From Flavobacteriales bacterium (lineage in GTDB: Bacteria; Bacteroidota; Bacteroidia; Flavobacteriales_D; Crocinitomicaceae), in the NCBI GenBank assembly GCA_947447525.1, contig CANFJL010000013.1, forward strand, positions 1 to 60,288: a stretch of 60,288 nt of DNA, written 5' to 3'. The notes beneath the pieces were generated by a model that was given only the letters and a program-made list of their open reading frames with translations, did no database searches and was not told where the DNA came from. Below are positions 43,688 to 51,862 of this stretch, piece by piece (the stretch's first letter is position 1; each line of letters begins with the position of its first letter). Position numbers and translations under genes: made by a program.

Positions 43688-44670
43688 TTCGTAAGATCTT
43701 GAGTGAATTTAAAAAACCAATTGGGACTCATAATTCGTACATGTCTCCCTTGTGATAAAAAGTATCTTGCCAATTCTATGGAAGGAATCAAATCAAATGA
43801 AATTTCTGATGTCCCGTATTCGTCTTTTACAATCTTTTGGCTTTCGTGTAGTGGGTAAGCAAGGAAATAATGCGTCCCCAATTGACTCACTTTGATGGTA
43901 ATGATTTCCTTAATGGCATCAGGAATGGGAAAAACTCCATAAACATCATTTAGGTAGGTTTTCATTACTGCTGAATCCGTTTTAATAAAATTCTTTTTTG
44001 TCATTATCGGTTCACTAATTCGATCTAAACCGAAAGTTCTAATACTTTTATGTGTTTCTGAGTAGGCGATGATATACCAGCGATTATCAAACTCTTTAAT
44101 TAAAAATGGATGTAAAATAGAATGTGAAAAGGTCCTTTTTTTATAAGAAAAATGAATAATTGAAACAGGCATCTGATCTTTACAAGCTTGATACAGCAGA
44201 TCGAAATGTTCAAATCCACTTGAAACAGGTGCTACCATCGTTTGTACTATGGGTCTTTTCTCTTGATCTGATGGTCTGCTTTCTATGGTTGCGGATAGTA
44301 ACTTATCAACGGCATGATTGAACTGTTTGCTAATTCTTGATCCACCAATCATTCTAATTAAATCTACTGCCTCAGCAATCGTGTCAATTTCATCTTCCCT
44401 GAGCGCAATACCTGTTAGTGTATAATTTGAATCTGAATATTCATACCCTTTGTTTATAATACTATAACGAATGGGAGCATCAAATCCATCGGGATAAGGT
44501 AAGCGCATATTGGCTAAGTCCTTTTGAATAGTTTCTTTTGATGGCGCAAAATCAAGTTTGTCAAGACAAGCATTGATTATTTCCTCCATATTTGGATACT
44601 TATGCATAGGATTGCGAAGAAGTCCATCAATCACTTTATATCTTCGGAAAGCACTCTTACTTAAATTCAT
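43684..44670 (-). CDS. WYL-domain transcriptional regulator (third copy)
   Basis: A 328-residue protein with a winged-helix start (KSAFRRYKVIDGLLRNPMHK), a recognition region SKETIQKDLANMRLPY, and WYL core HFSYKKRTFSHSILHPFLIK, DNRWYIIAYSE, FGLDRISE. It belongs to the same group as the copies at 1734 and 24,083. It is divergent from the 44,767 gene. A perfect palindrome lies in the shared promoter, in the same position relative to the -7 element as the inverted repeats of the retron locus. Confidence 0.88.
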   Translation of the reverse strand: MNLSKSAFRRYKVIDGLLRNPMHKYPNMEEIINACLDKLDFAPSKETIQKDLANMRLPYPDGFDAPIRYSIINKGYEYSDSNYTLTGIALREDEIDTIAEAVDLIRMIGGSRISKQFNHAVDKLLSATIESRPSDQEKRPIVQTMVAPVSSGFEHFDLLYQACKDQMPVSIIHFSYKKRTFSHSILHPFLIKEFDNRWYIIAYSETHKSIRTFGLDRISEPIMTKKNFIKTDSAVMKTYLNDVYGVFPIPDAIKEIITIKVSQLGTHYFLAYPLHESQKIVKDEYGTSEISFDLIPSIELARYFLSQGRHVRIMSPNWFFKFTQDLTK

Positions 44671-44709
44671 TTCAACATATTTAGCTGAAATTAGGTATTT
44701 TTTTTAACT

Positions 44710-44744
44710 CCGTATGCATAATACGGACATATTAATTTACTTTG
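44710..44744 (+). promoter_or_regulatory. Palindromic operator and promoter between WYL and its target
   Basis: CCGTATGCATAATACGG (44,710-44,726) is a perfect inverted repeat (6-bp arms, 5-bp centre). TTTG (44,741-44,744), in a TTACTTTG context as at the retron promoter, follows after 14 bp. The palindrome therefore covers the -33 region of the 44,767 promoter and is the likely binding site of the WYL protein encoded on the other strand. Confidence 0.7.
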
Positions 44745-44766
44745 TATTATAAAACTTATTATTATT

Positions 44767-45243
44767 ATGGAAATTCAAATTGAAAAATTGGTTGAAACCG
44801 ATCGAAATATTGAAATCGAAACCCCACTAAAAGTCTATAATCCAAATGGAATGGATCACAGGCAAAGCCTTCGAATTAAATCAATTGAAGCTACGGATGA
44901 ATACACGCGCATAGATTTTATTTACAGGTCGTCGGAAGTATATGATAATGGCGGTTGGATTCAAATAGATAAAGATTCTTATATTCAACCAAAAGGATCA
45001 AGTAGAAAATATCGCTTGGTAAAAGCAATTGGAATTCCTCTTGCGCCATTAAAGCATTATTTCAAGCGACAAGGTGAATACTATTCATATACTTTGGTTT
45101 TTCCTGCTCTTCCGAAAAACACAGTGAGTATTGATATTATTGAGAAATTAGCACCTGGATTCTTTTTCAACTTTTATAATATCGCATATTCAAAATGGAT
45201 GTCTGTACCACATGCTGCAGATATTCAAAGGGCTAGCAACTAG
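44767..45243 (+). CDS. Unknown protein, target of the third WYL regulator
   Basis: A 158-residue protein, about 20 residues longer than its paralogue at 43,274 (N-terminal IEKLVETDRNIEIETPLKVY and C-terminal HAADIQRASN are extra). The shared core has GGWIQIDKDSYI, RKYRLVKAIGIP and an aromatic-rich end. No signal peptide or catalytic motif is seen. Its promoter has the palindromic operator, so it should be induced when the WYL protein is displaced or activated. Confidence 0.65.
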   Translation: MEIQIEKLVETDRNIEIETPLKVYNPNGMDHRQSLRIKSIEATDEYTRIDFIYRSSEVYDNGGWIQIDKDSYIQPKGSSRKYRLVKAIGIPLAPLKHYFKRQGEYYSYTLVFPALPKNTVSIDIIEKLAPGFFFNFYNIAYSKWMSVPHAADIQRASN

Positions 45244-45295
45244 TTATACGTCAGCTTAAAAGACGACAAATAGCAAACAATTAACTGACAGAAAA

Positions 45296-46156
45296 ATGGA
45301 ACAAATACTTATAGAATATAAAAATGAAGGTTACCTTGACACAAAAATTTTTGACGGAGATGAACTACTTCATTTAACGACACCGTGCAGATTTAGAGTT
45401 ACCGAGGACATAGTAAGTGACTTGAAGAAAAATTATAAAGTAGACGAAGAAATCGGTGGTGTTTTATGGGCAAAACCGACAACCAAAAACGGAGAAATTA
45501 TTTATATCATAGACAAGGTAAGTTATATAAGAAATGCAATTGAAGATAATCGAAGAAATGACAACAGAAATAAGTCAAACGCCTACTTACCTGACAGTAA
45601 ACAACTAAATCAAACGCTAAATAACCTTTTCTTACAAGGTTATCTGCCTGTAAAGTTTCATACTCATCCAGTAAAAGGAACAAACTTTTTACATAACTTG
45701 ACATACACGAACTTAATGACTGAAACTTCTGAACAAGACAAACGAGAAAGTTCTCACCATCTCGTAATCGGAAGTAAAAAACTATTAATGCCTCGTGGAC
45801 TTATTGTAGGCAACGACATTTCAAGCAGCGACATTTTTATAGGCGTTTACAATGGTTTTATAGCACCAACAGAATTTGAAAACAGTAAAAAGAAAATTCA
45901 ACAAGAAAACTTCAATAAAACGGCAGACCTTGTTTCAACTATAAATTTTAGAGACGGACAAAAAGTTGGATTGGCAATTGGAGCGGCATTATTGCTTTTT
46001 GTAATCGTTAAATACCCAAAACATAGTTTACCTGTGATCATTGGACTTGGGGCGATTCTGCCTATACTTATGACAAATACACGCAACCTAGAAAATCCAA
46101 ATTATTTCAACAAACTTTCATTAGGCAGTGCGGACATTTTTATTCCAAAATCATAA
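45296..46156 (+). CDS. JAB/MPN+ (JAMM) metalloprotease with C-terminal membrane segments
   Basis: A 286-residue protein. The JAMM site is complete: E52 in DEEIGGVLW, H122-T-H124-P in KFHTHPVKG, and S145-E-Q-D148; the loop before the Ser is longer than usual. Two hydrophobic helices at about 222-260 anchor it (VGLAIGAALLLFVIVKY). JAB enzymes cleave ubiquitin-like modifiers or process conflict-system proteins. No E1/E2 or ubiquitin-like gene is close by. The gene is followed by an attC-like repeat and probably entered as a cassette. Confidence 0.75.
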   Translation: MEQILIEYKNEGYLDTKIFDGDELLHLTTPCRFRVTEDIVSDLKKNYKVDEEIGGVLWAKPTTKNGEIIYIIDKVSYIRNAIEDNRRNDNRNKSNAYLPDSKQLNQTLNNLFLQGYLPVKFHTHPVKGTNFLHNLTYTNLMTETSEQDKRESSHHLVIGSKKLLMPRGLIVGNDISSSDIFIGVYNGFIAPTEFENSKKKIQQENFNKTADLVSTINFRDGQKVGLAIGAALLLFVIVKYPKHSLPVIIGLGAILPILMTNTRNLENPNYFNKLSLGSADIFIPKS

Positions 46157-46198
46157 CAATGGGACTGACAAAATATGACCGTATAGAAAGCCGAACGC

Positions 46199-46336
46199 AG
46201 AACACGGGTTTGGCAAAAGTCGCGGTTCAGTGCTCCGCAGACACATTTGTGGTTAATCATACATTGGTTCTCCGCATCAATCCCGATGCATCGGGATGGT
46301 GAAAATCGCCACCTTCGCCAAGCCCGAAACCGATAG
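46199..46336 (+). repeat. attC-like inverted-repeat element (a)
   Basis: Begins AGAACACGGGTTTGGC and ends GCCAAGCCCGAAACCGATAG; CGGGTTTGGC (46,205-46,214) pairs with GCCAAGCCCG (46,317-46,326) apart from one G-T. A perfect 16-bp palindrome TCCCGATGCATCGGGA (46,281-46,296) lies inside. It follows the JAMM gene and its end motif matches elements (b) and (c). Confidence 0.55.
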
Positions 46337-46375
46337 CAGTAAGCCGAAAAATAATCATTCAACAAAATGCAAAGT

Positions 46376-47014
46376 ATGACGGAAGAAATAAAAGAAAATC
46401 TGAGGGCAACTGTGGCTCGATTCACCGTACCGACAATAGGTGAAGAATGTCCTAAAAATCTTTGTTTTTGCACATGTTTTCCCTTAATGTTATTTTTAAA
46501 AATAAACGATGTAAATTGTTCATTGACGGGTGGCGACTTTAACGGAACACGACACTTTTGGATTACAATCAATGAATACGAAAATGTCATTATTGACCCA
46601 ACAATTCAACAATTTAAACCACTAGTTGACTCGATTTATATTGGACCGTTGACAAAAGAGTACACTCAAGACAATGCTCCATTCAAGGAAACATTTTTAT
46701 GGGCATTTAAATTCTGGGTTGAACCAATATTAGATAGACCTAGATCTCATCAAGAAAAACCAAGGTGGGTCGAAGAAAGAACCAACTTTTTTAATGTTAA
46801 GTTTGCTATGATTCTGAATCAAGAAATCTCTCAAAAAAAATCCGAAACAGTTATTTTTCATCACAATAGACTTTGTAAGTTATATTTTCGGACTATTCTC
46901 AAATTCTTAATTGTAAAAATTCAAAAAGACCAAGATTATATTAGAAATTTGCAAGTGGTACTTCCACAAGCCTTTGAAAAATTACTAAACCAAGCAAAAA
47001 CTGCCAACTGCTAA
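46376..47014 (+). CDS. Papain/transglutaminase-fold-like protein
   Basis: A 212-residue protein (start at the second ATG; the frame opens 9 bp earlier). C34 in CTCFPLMLF, H60 in GTRHFWITIN and D74 in VIIDPTIQQF are spaced as the Cys-His-Asp triad of papain- or transglutaminase-like enzymes, where a HxW...DPTxxQF pattern is common. The C-terminal half is helical and basic. It may be a peptidase or deamidase. It sits between two attC-like repeats, so it resembles a single-gene cassette. Confidence 0.55.
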   Translation: MTEEIKENLRATVARFTVPTIGEECPKNLCFCTCFPLMLFLKINDVNCSLTGGDFNGTRHFWITINEYENVIIDPTIQQFKPLVDSIYIGPLTKEYTQDNAPFKETFLWAFKFWVEPILDRPRSHQEKPRWVEERTNFFNVKFAMILNQEISQKKSETVIFHHNRLCKLYFRTILKFLIVKIQKDQDYIRNLQVVLPQAFEKLLNQAKTANC

Positions 47015-47134
47015 AAGCGGTTTTGTGAAACGCGGGGATTTATGGTTCCAAGAGTCATAATGTCGCTTGGAGATTTGGATTTCTTTGATAACTTAGTTCT
47101 GAAACCCGCGCTTCTCCAAGCTGCAAACCGATAG
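47011..47134 (+). repeat. attC-like inverted-repeat element (b)
   Basis: Begins CTAAAAGCGGTTTTG (overlapping the stop of the preceding gene) and ends CCAAGCTGCAAACCGATAG. CGGTTT pairs with AAACCG across the element and CGCGGG (47,031-47,036) with CCCGCG (47,105-47,110). The end is nearly identical to that of element (c) and similar to that of (a). Confidence 0.55.
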
Positions 47135-47232
47135 TGTAGTTGAGGTGTAATATATGACTGCTTTCTTTTGAATAAATTGGTTTCTATTTTGAAAATTTAT
47201 ACCTTAAGCTAAAATTTAAAAATTGCTTTCCA

Positions 47233-48492
47233 ATGAATCAAATAATTCAAAAGCCATTATTAATAGTTTTTTTATTTATTTCTTTATTTTCAAATGCGCA
47301 ACTGTTATCAGTTTCATCCCCTCAACTGATTCCTAATCCGGGAGTGCCAATTTACCCAGGCTTTCCAGATGGACACATAAGCTACAAGTCCTTGGGAGCT
47401 AACCAGTATTTTCATGTTTGGGCAGGTTATGATAGTTATATTACATCCGGATCAGATGTTTTGCATCAGGATTCAATTTGGGGATGTGTATTAACCAAAG
47501 GCCTGCCAGGTTCCTATGATAATGGTGGAGCATGGCTGTACAGTGTTTTTAATTTGGATTCTTCTCATTGGATTGGCTTTTATCATGCAGAAGATCATGA
47601 ATTTCCTGGTTACGACAATCAACAAAAAATTGCTTGGAAAAGTGCTGCCCAATGTGAGAGTTTTGATGGTGGAAAAACTTGGGTTAAAAATGGACAAATA
47701 TTAACTTCATGGTTGAATAAACCCAATGCTCCAGAGTGGGGTGGGACAGGTGATTTTTCGGTGATAAGAGATAGCCTAAATAATCGTTGGCTCGCTTACT
47801 ATGTTTGTCCAGATGGAATTGGTGTCGCTCAATCTTTAGATGCCAATGGTAGTCCGGGCACCTGGTTCAAATTTCATAATGATTCATTTAGTGAACCAGG
47901 AATTGGGGGAAAAGGATCTTCACTTTCCTTTTCAAAAGGAAAAAAAACGGGTGGCAACCCTAGTTTAATTTATTTCAAGCCCTTGAAAACATGGTTTTTA
48001 GTGTATCATGATTGGAACGAGAAAGGAATTTATTACACCTACTCATTTGATCTCATTCATTGGGAGGATGCTTCTTTGTTGATAGAGAATCCTGGCAAAC
48101 CTCAGAGAACTTGGTATCCTACTTTGATGTCTTCAACGAGTGATGCCTACAGTAATGGCGATCTTTTTTTGGCATTTGCTCAGTGGGATGATGTTTCTTT
48201 GCCCTACCGAAATTATTATATAGCGCCGGTTAATGTTCAAGGAATAAGTTTACCATTGATTGATCCAATTGCTTCTTTAACTTCATCAAGTTTAGTGTTG
48301 ACTGATACGAGTTGTATTTCATTGGTTTTATATGATTCAGAAGGTAAAAATACCCATACATTTTTTCAAGATCAGATTTTAGTCCCTGGAAAGTATGAGC
48401 TTGAATTACAGAAATATACCAGTAAAGGATTTTATTATCTTCGTTTGTCGAGCACTCAAGGCATACAGACACGTACAATTTTGTCTTATTAA
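47233..48492 (+). CDS. Secreted beta-propeller glycosidase-like protein
   Basis: A 419-residue protein with signal peptide (LLIVFLFISLFSNAQ). The body has repeated blade-like motifs (WIGFYHAEDHEFPGYDN, FDGGKTWVKNGQI, WLAYYVCPDGIGVAQSLD, WFLVYHDWNEKGIYYTYSFD, LIHWEDASLL), as in five-bladed GH43-like or DUF4185-like propellers. The C-terminal 80 residues (KYELELQKYTSKGFYYLRLS) resemble a T9SS sorting tail. It is probably a surface carbohydrate-active protein. The catalytic residues cannot be assigned by eye. Confidence 0.65.
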   Translation: MNQIIQKPLLIVFLFISLFSNAQLLSVSSPQLIPNPGVPIYPGFPDGHISYKSLGANQYFHVWAGYDSYITSGSDVLHQDSIWGCVLTKGLPGSYDNGGAWLYSVFNLDSSHWIGFYHAEDHEFPGYDNQQKIAWKSAAQCESFDGGKTWVKNGQILTSWLNKPNAPEWGGTGDFSVIRDSLNNRWLAYYVCPDGIGVAQSLDANGSPGTWFKFHNDSFSEPGIGGKGSSLSFSKGKKTGGNPSLIYFKPLKTWFLVYHDWNEKGIYYTYSFDLIHWEDASLLIENPGKPQRTWYPTLMSSTSDAYSNGDLFLAFAQWDDVSLPYRNYYIAPVNVQGISLPLIDPIASLTSSSLVLTDTSCISLVLYDSEGKNTHTFFQDQILVPGKYELELQKYTSKGFYYLRLSSTQGIQTRTILSY

Positions 48493-48756
48493 TGGAATTC
48501 CGTCTTTTTTTATCACCACCATTAAAAAGTGGTAGCAATTTAAGGTGCCTAAAGTTGCCAATTGATTACTTCTTAGTAGATTTTCATTACATTAATCTTT
48601 ATTAGCCTTATCTTCGCGCCAAATTCAAGCTTAGAATTAATAATTTTCGAACCTTGTTCAGAAAATAGAGTAGGAGAGAGGGTGAAAACTCTTTTTACTT
48701 TTATTTTATAATTGCGCTCCTTCTCCTGAGAGAATTAAGCCGGATAATATTATTAT

Positions 48757-49206
48757 ATGAAACGCATCAACGAATACAAAAAAGTTTTTGAAATTGAAAA
48801 CGAAATCGATCTAGCAGCATTAAAATTGACCTACCGAAAGTTGGTGAAGCAGTGGCACCCTGACAAGTTTCAAGAAGGTGACCCATTAAGAGAAGAAGCA
48901 ACAATAAAAGGCCGTCAAGTAGTAGATGGTTATCATTTTTTAGTGAGTATTGCACCTGAAACTAAAGCCGCTAATTTGGCTGAATATACGGCTACTGTCA
49001 ACGAAAGTGGTATTGCAGATTTTAAACACAAAGGACTTTTGTTAGAAATTACTTTCACAGATGGGAATTGTTATGAATACTTTGGAGTGAATGCTAATGT
49101 TTTTAAAAAGTTGATTAACTCAGACAAACAAGTTCGATTCGCTAAACGCTTTATTTATGATAGTTACCTGTATCGTAAATCTAAAAAGGCCAATCAAGAA
49201 GATTAA
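48757..49206 (+). CDS. J-domain protein with KTSC domain
   Basis: A 149-residue protein. Residues 5-60 are a J domain (YRKLVKQWHPDKF with H34-P35-D36) that would stimulate an Hsp70 ATPase. Residues about 75-140 (CYEYFGVNANVFKKLINSDK, RFAKRFIYDSYLYRK) fit the KTSC domain, a small module linked to RNA or stress functions. The combination is compact and lacks the Gly/Phe and zinc regions of DnaJ. It stands alone. Confidence 0.75.
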   Translation: MKRINEYKKVFEIENEIDLAALKLTYRKLVKQWHPDKFQEGDPLREEATIKGRQVVDGYHFLVSIAPETKAANLAEYTATVNESGIADFKHKGLLLEITFTDGNCYEYFGVNANVFKKLINSDKQVRFAKRFIYDSYLYRKSKKANQED

Positions 49207-49240
49207 AAGATGTTTTACTTGTTGAATAGCTAAGCTGCCA

Positions 49241-51004
49241 TTATTCAATAATAATTTTTGCGAATTCTGTTTCAATTGAATTCTTCCTGATCAAAAGAAA
49301 ATAGATCCCTGGAGCTTGGTCCGTTATTAATATCGCCTCTTTATTATTAGAATTCCAAGTGTTGATTCTTTCTCCCATAGCATTCAACATTTCAGCACTT
49401 TCAAACAGTCCATTTATTTGTAGTTGCTGTCCTTTGTGAATGGGATTAGGAAATATTTCTATGTTATTATTAGTCAAATCATTAAGCGCTAAGTCGGAGC
49501 TATATCCACATGCATTTGCGAAGAAATCGTTGTTCTGATAATAATATCTTGCGGGGACTATTCCAGCATTTAAAATATTAGGACTTCCAATTGAACAATA
49601 ATTGGCAAGTGGAATCTCAATAGGTTTTGTATTAAAATAATAAGAGGTGTCCGGCAATGCATTTGTTCCTGATGGCACAAGGGTTCCTTTGTTGTTATTT
49701 CCATAAAGAAAATGACCAGTGCCTTGTATTGAATAATTTACTGCACTCATAGGTGCATTTGTATTGGTGATTTCGTTACCTACCAAATTTTGATTGGGTG
49801 AAGTGGCGTCACTAAAGAAAATCCCGTATAAACTCCCTCTATTCCGAAAGTAAGTATTGTAGGGACCATTGGCACCATGAGAATTATCAATAACCATATT
49901 CTGTCCATCATTTTGTTCAAAGAGATTCGCATAGGGATAATTCCCATGCAAGACCATATCACCAGCAGAGTTTGCAGGAAGAAAAACACTTCCAGTCCAA
50001 TAGGGATCTCTGGAGAAATTATAACAAAAAACATTTGCATTGGCACCTGCTTGTACAATCATGGAATGGCGTAAATGACTAAAAATATTACTGTAAACAA
50101 GACATTCATTGGTAGTAAAATGAAGCATAACACCGTATCCTCTCCCTCCATCTCCGTAATCATGCGCATCGTGAAAGTAACAGTGACTTACCGAAAGATT
50201 CGAGCAGGAATTTGCTTCCACATGTGCGAAAGTTGTCTTGTTGATTTCGACACCATTAACCCATGAATTTACCGTATTCGTAAAAGAAATCACACTGGAT
50301 TGTTCAGGAGCAGTATTATCAATACGATCGATCGATATACATTCAATCCCAATATTTTCTTTGGGGTTGATTTTGTAAATCTTTGGATGTCTTGCAAGTG
50401 TATAATCCATCCGTAATGGTGATGCTAATAGAAGTAAATTGTTATTTACAGAGAGGATCTTAACAATTTGTCCCACAGAACCAATTGCCCAACTAGAGGT
50501 AACTAGGTCAGCATCATCTTGTACTATTCTAATCCAATCGTTTGCGGCATAAAGAGCACCGTTTAAGACGTTGATGTGTTCTTCATTTTTTGTTCCATTG
50601 GATGTAAAGGAACTACTGTCTGAAATAAGATTAGTTCCATTAATATCGAAGCCATTTCCACTACCAGAATGATTTATTATAAAATGAGTTGCACTTGCTC
50701 CTGCGCCACGAATTATAGAATTACTGCGTAAATTAATCGATGCATGAAACAAATAGTCTCCCGCAGGAAAGTAAAAGACAGCGGGTTCTTGATGTGCTGA
50801 CTGAATAGCGCTAAAAATCGAATCGCATGGGGTAAGCCCATTATTATTACATCCTAAAATTTGTACATCGATAATGTTAAAGTTGGAAGTACTTGAATCT
50901 TTAACACCTGCAAGTGACCAATTTACAGTTCGGTCAGCAGGAATAGTTTGTGCGATACCTTTTAAAATAAAGCCAATAGAAAATAAAAGGAGGAACAATT
51001 TCAT
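49241..51004 (-). CDS. Secreted right-handed beta-helix protein with T9SS tail
   Basis: A 587-residue protein with signal peptide (LFLLLFSIGFILKGIAQ). CDSIFSAIQSAHQEPAVFYFPAG and LRSNSIIRGAGASATHFII are the entry of a pectate-lyase-like parallel beta-helix, continued by Asn/His-rich coils (SVSHCYFHDAHDYGDGGRGY). The C-terminal 85 residues (EIFPNPIHKGQQLQINGLF to IYFLLIRKNSIETEFAKII) are a type IX sorting tail. A polysaccharide-binding or -cleaving surface protein is likely. Confidence 0.8.
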   Translation of the reverse strand: MKLFLLLFSIGFILKGIAQTIPADRTVNWSLAGVKDSSTSNFNIIDVQILGCNNNGLTPCDSIFSAIQSAHQEPAVFYFPAGDYLFHASINLRSNSIIRGAGASATHFIINHSGSGNGFDINGTNLISDSSSFTSNGTKNEEHINVLNGALYAANDWIRIVQDDADLVTSSWAIGSVGQIVKILSVNNNLLLLASPLRMDYTLARHPKIYKINPKENIGIECISIDRIDNTAPEQSSVISFTNTVNSWVNGVEINKTTFAHVEANSCSNLSVSHCYFHDAHDYGDGGRGYGVMLHFTTNECLVYSNIFSHLRHSMIVQAGANANVFCYNFSRDPYWTGSVFLPANSAGDMVLHGNYPYANLFEQNDGQNMVIDNSHGANGPYNTYFRNRGSLYGIFFSDATSPNQNLVGNEITNTNAPMSAVNYSIQGTGHFLYGNNNKGTLVPSGTNALPDTSYYFNTKPIEIPLANYCSIGSPNILNAGIVPARYYYQNNDFFANACGYSSDLALNDLTNNNIEIFPNPIHKGQQLQINGLFESAEMLNAMGERINTWNSNNKEAILITDQAPGIYFLLIRKNSIETEFAKIIIE

Positions 51005-51090
51005 AAGATCAAATAAAGTATAAAGTTAGTCAAGAACAAGAGAAATACAATAATCTTGTAGGACTTATCATTATTGATTAAATTAGTCTC

Positions 51091-51759
51091 ATGATGAAAA
51101 ATCACATTAAAATTAGCGCGTACATTTTATTCGTATTTATATTTTGTTCGTGTGCCTATTTGTCTGATCAAAATGATAAGACAAATAGAAATGAAAAGCA
51201 GTTAGTTGCTGTTACTGAATTGAAGGATTCCTTGGAAAAGGATACTATCCGCTCCAAGTATTTAAAACATATAACTTGGCAAAGCACACAAGATGTAACT
51301 TATGACCCTAGTTATTTTGTTTTAAATTATCCAAACGGAGACGTTCCGGCCAACAAAGGTGTTTGTGTTGATGTTCCTATTCGTGGACTAAGAACAATAG
51401 GTATCGATTTACAAAAGTTAGTGCATGAAGATATTAAATCACATTTGAGTGCTTATCATTTAAATCATGCCGATCGCAATATTGATCACCGTCGTTGCGT
51501 CAATTTAATCATTTACTTTAAGAGGCAAAATCAAACCATTCCGGTAAGTGATAAGGAAGAAGACTATCACCCTGGTGATATTGTTTTCTGGGATATTGCA
51601 AGAGGGCATGTTGGTGTGGTTACCAATATAAAAGTTCCAGGCACCAATAGATATTATTTAGTTCACAATATCTGTTGTGGTCCACAAATGGAGGATTTTT
51701 TATTTGCAGCTCCAATTGTTTGTCATGTCCCTTATATCAAGTTGGTTTCATCTCACTAA
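51091..51759 (+). CDS. DUF1287 family lipoprotein
   Basis: A 222-residue protein with a lipoprotein signal (FVFIFCSCAYL). The mature domain has YDPSYFVLNYPNGDVPANKG, VCVDVPIRGLRTIGIDLQKL, VHEDIKSHLSAYH, NIDHRRCVNL and HPGDIVFWDIARGHVGVVTN, the pattern of DUF1287, whose members resemble NlpC/P60-type cell-wall peptidases. The Cys of GVCVDV and the His of GHVGVV are the likely active-site pair. Its neighbour is an L,D-transpeptidase, so a cell-wall role is reasonable. Confidence 0.82.
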   Translation: MMKNHIKISAYILFVFIFCSCAYLSDQNDKTNRNEKQLVAVTELKDSLEKDTIRSKYLKHITWQSTQDVTYDPSYFVLNYPNGDVPANKGVCVDVPIRGLRTIGIDLQKLVHEDIKSHLSAYHLNHADRNIDHRRCVNLIIYFKRQNQTIPVSDKEEDYHPGDIVFWDIARGHVGVVTNIKVPGTNRYYLVHNICCGPQMEDFLFAAPIVCHVPYIKLVSSH

Positions 51760-51862
51760 TTCTATTCACTAAACGTTCAAAATATCAAATAGTTAAGTAA
51801 CTTAGCATTATAAGAAAACAATTAAGATTTAAACTATTTTGTCATCTTAACGGGACTTAAAA

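Noticed and set aside
45296..46156. CBASS- or ubiquitin-like conjugation operon
   Set aside because: The JAMM protease is there, but there is no E1, E2, ubiquitin-like protein or cyclase in the neighbourhood.
46102..46590. 162-residue minus-strand reading frame
   Set aside because: It crosses the attC-like element and the starts of two better-supported plus-strand genes; long only by chance.
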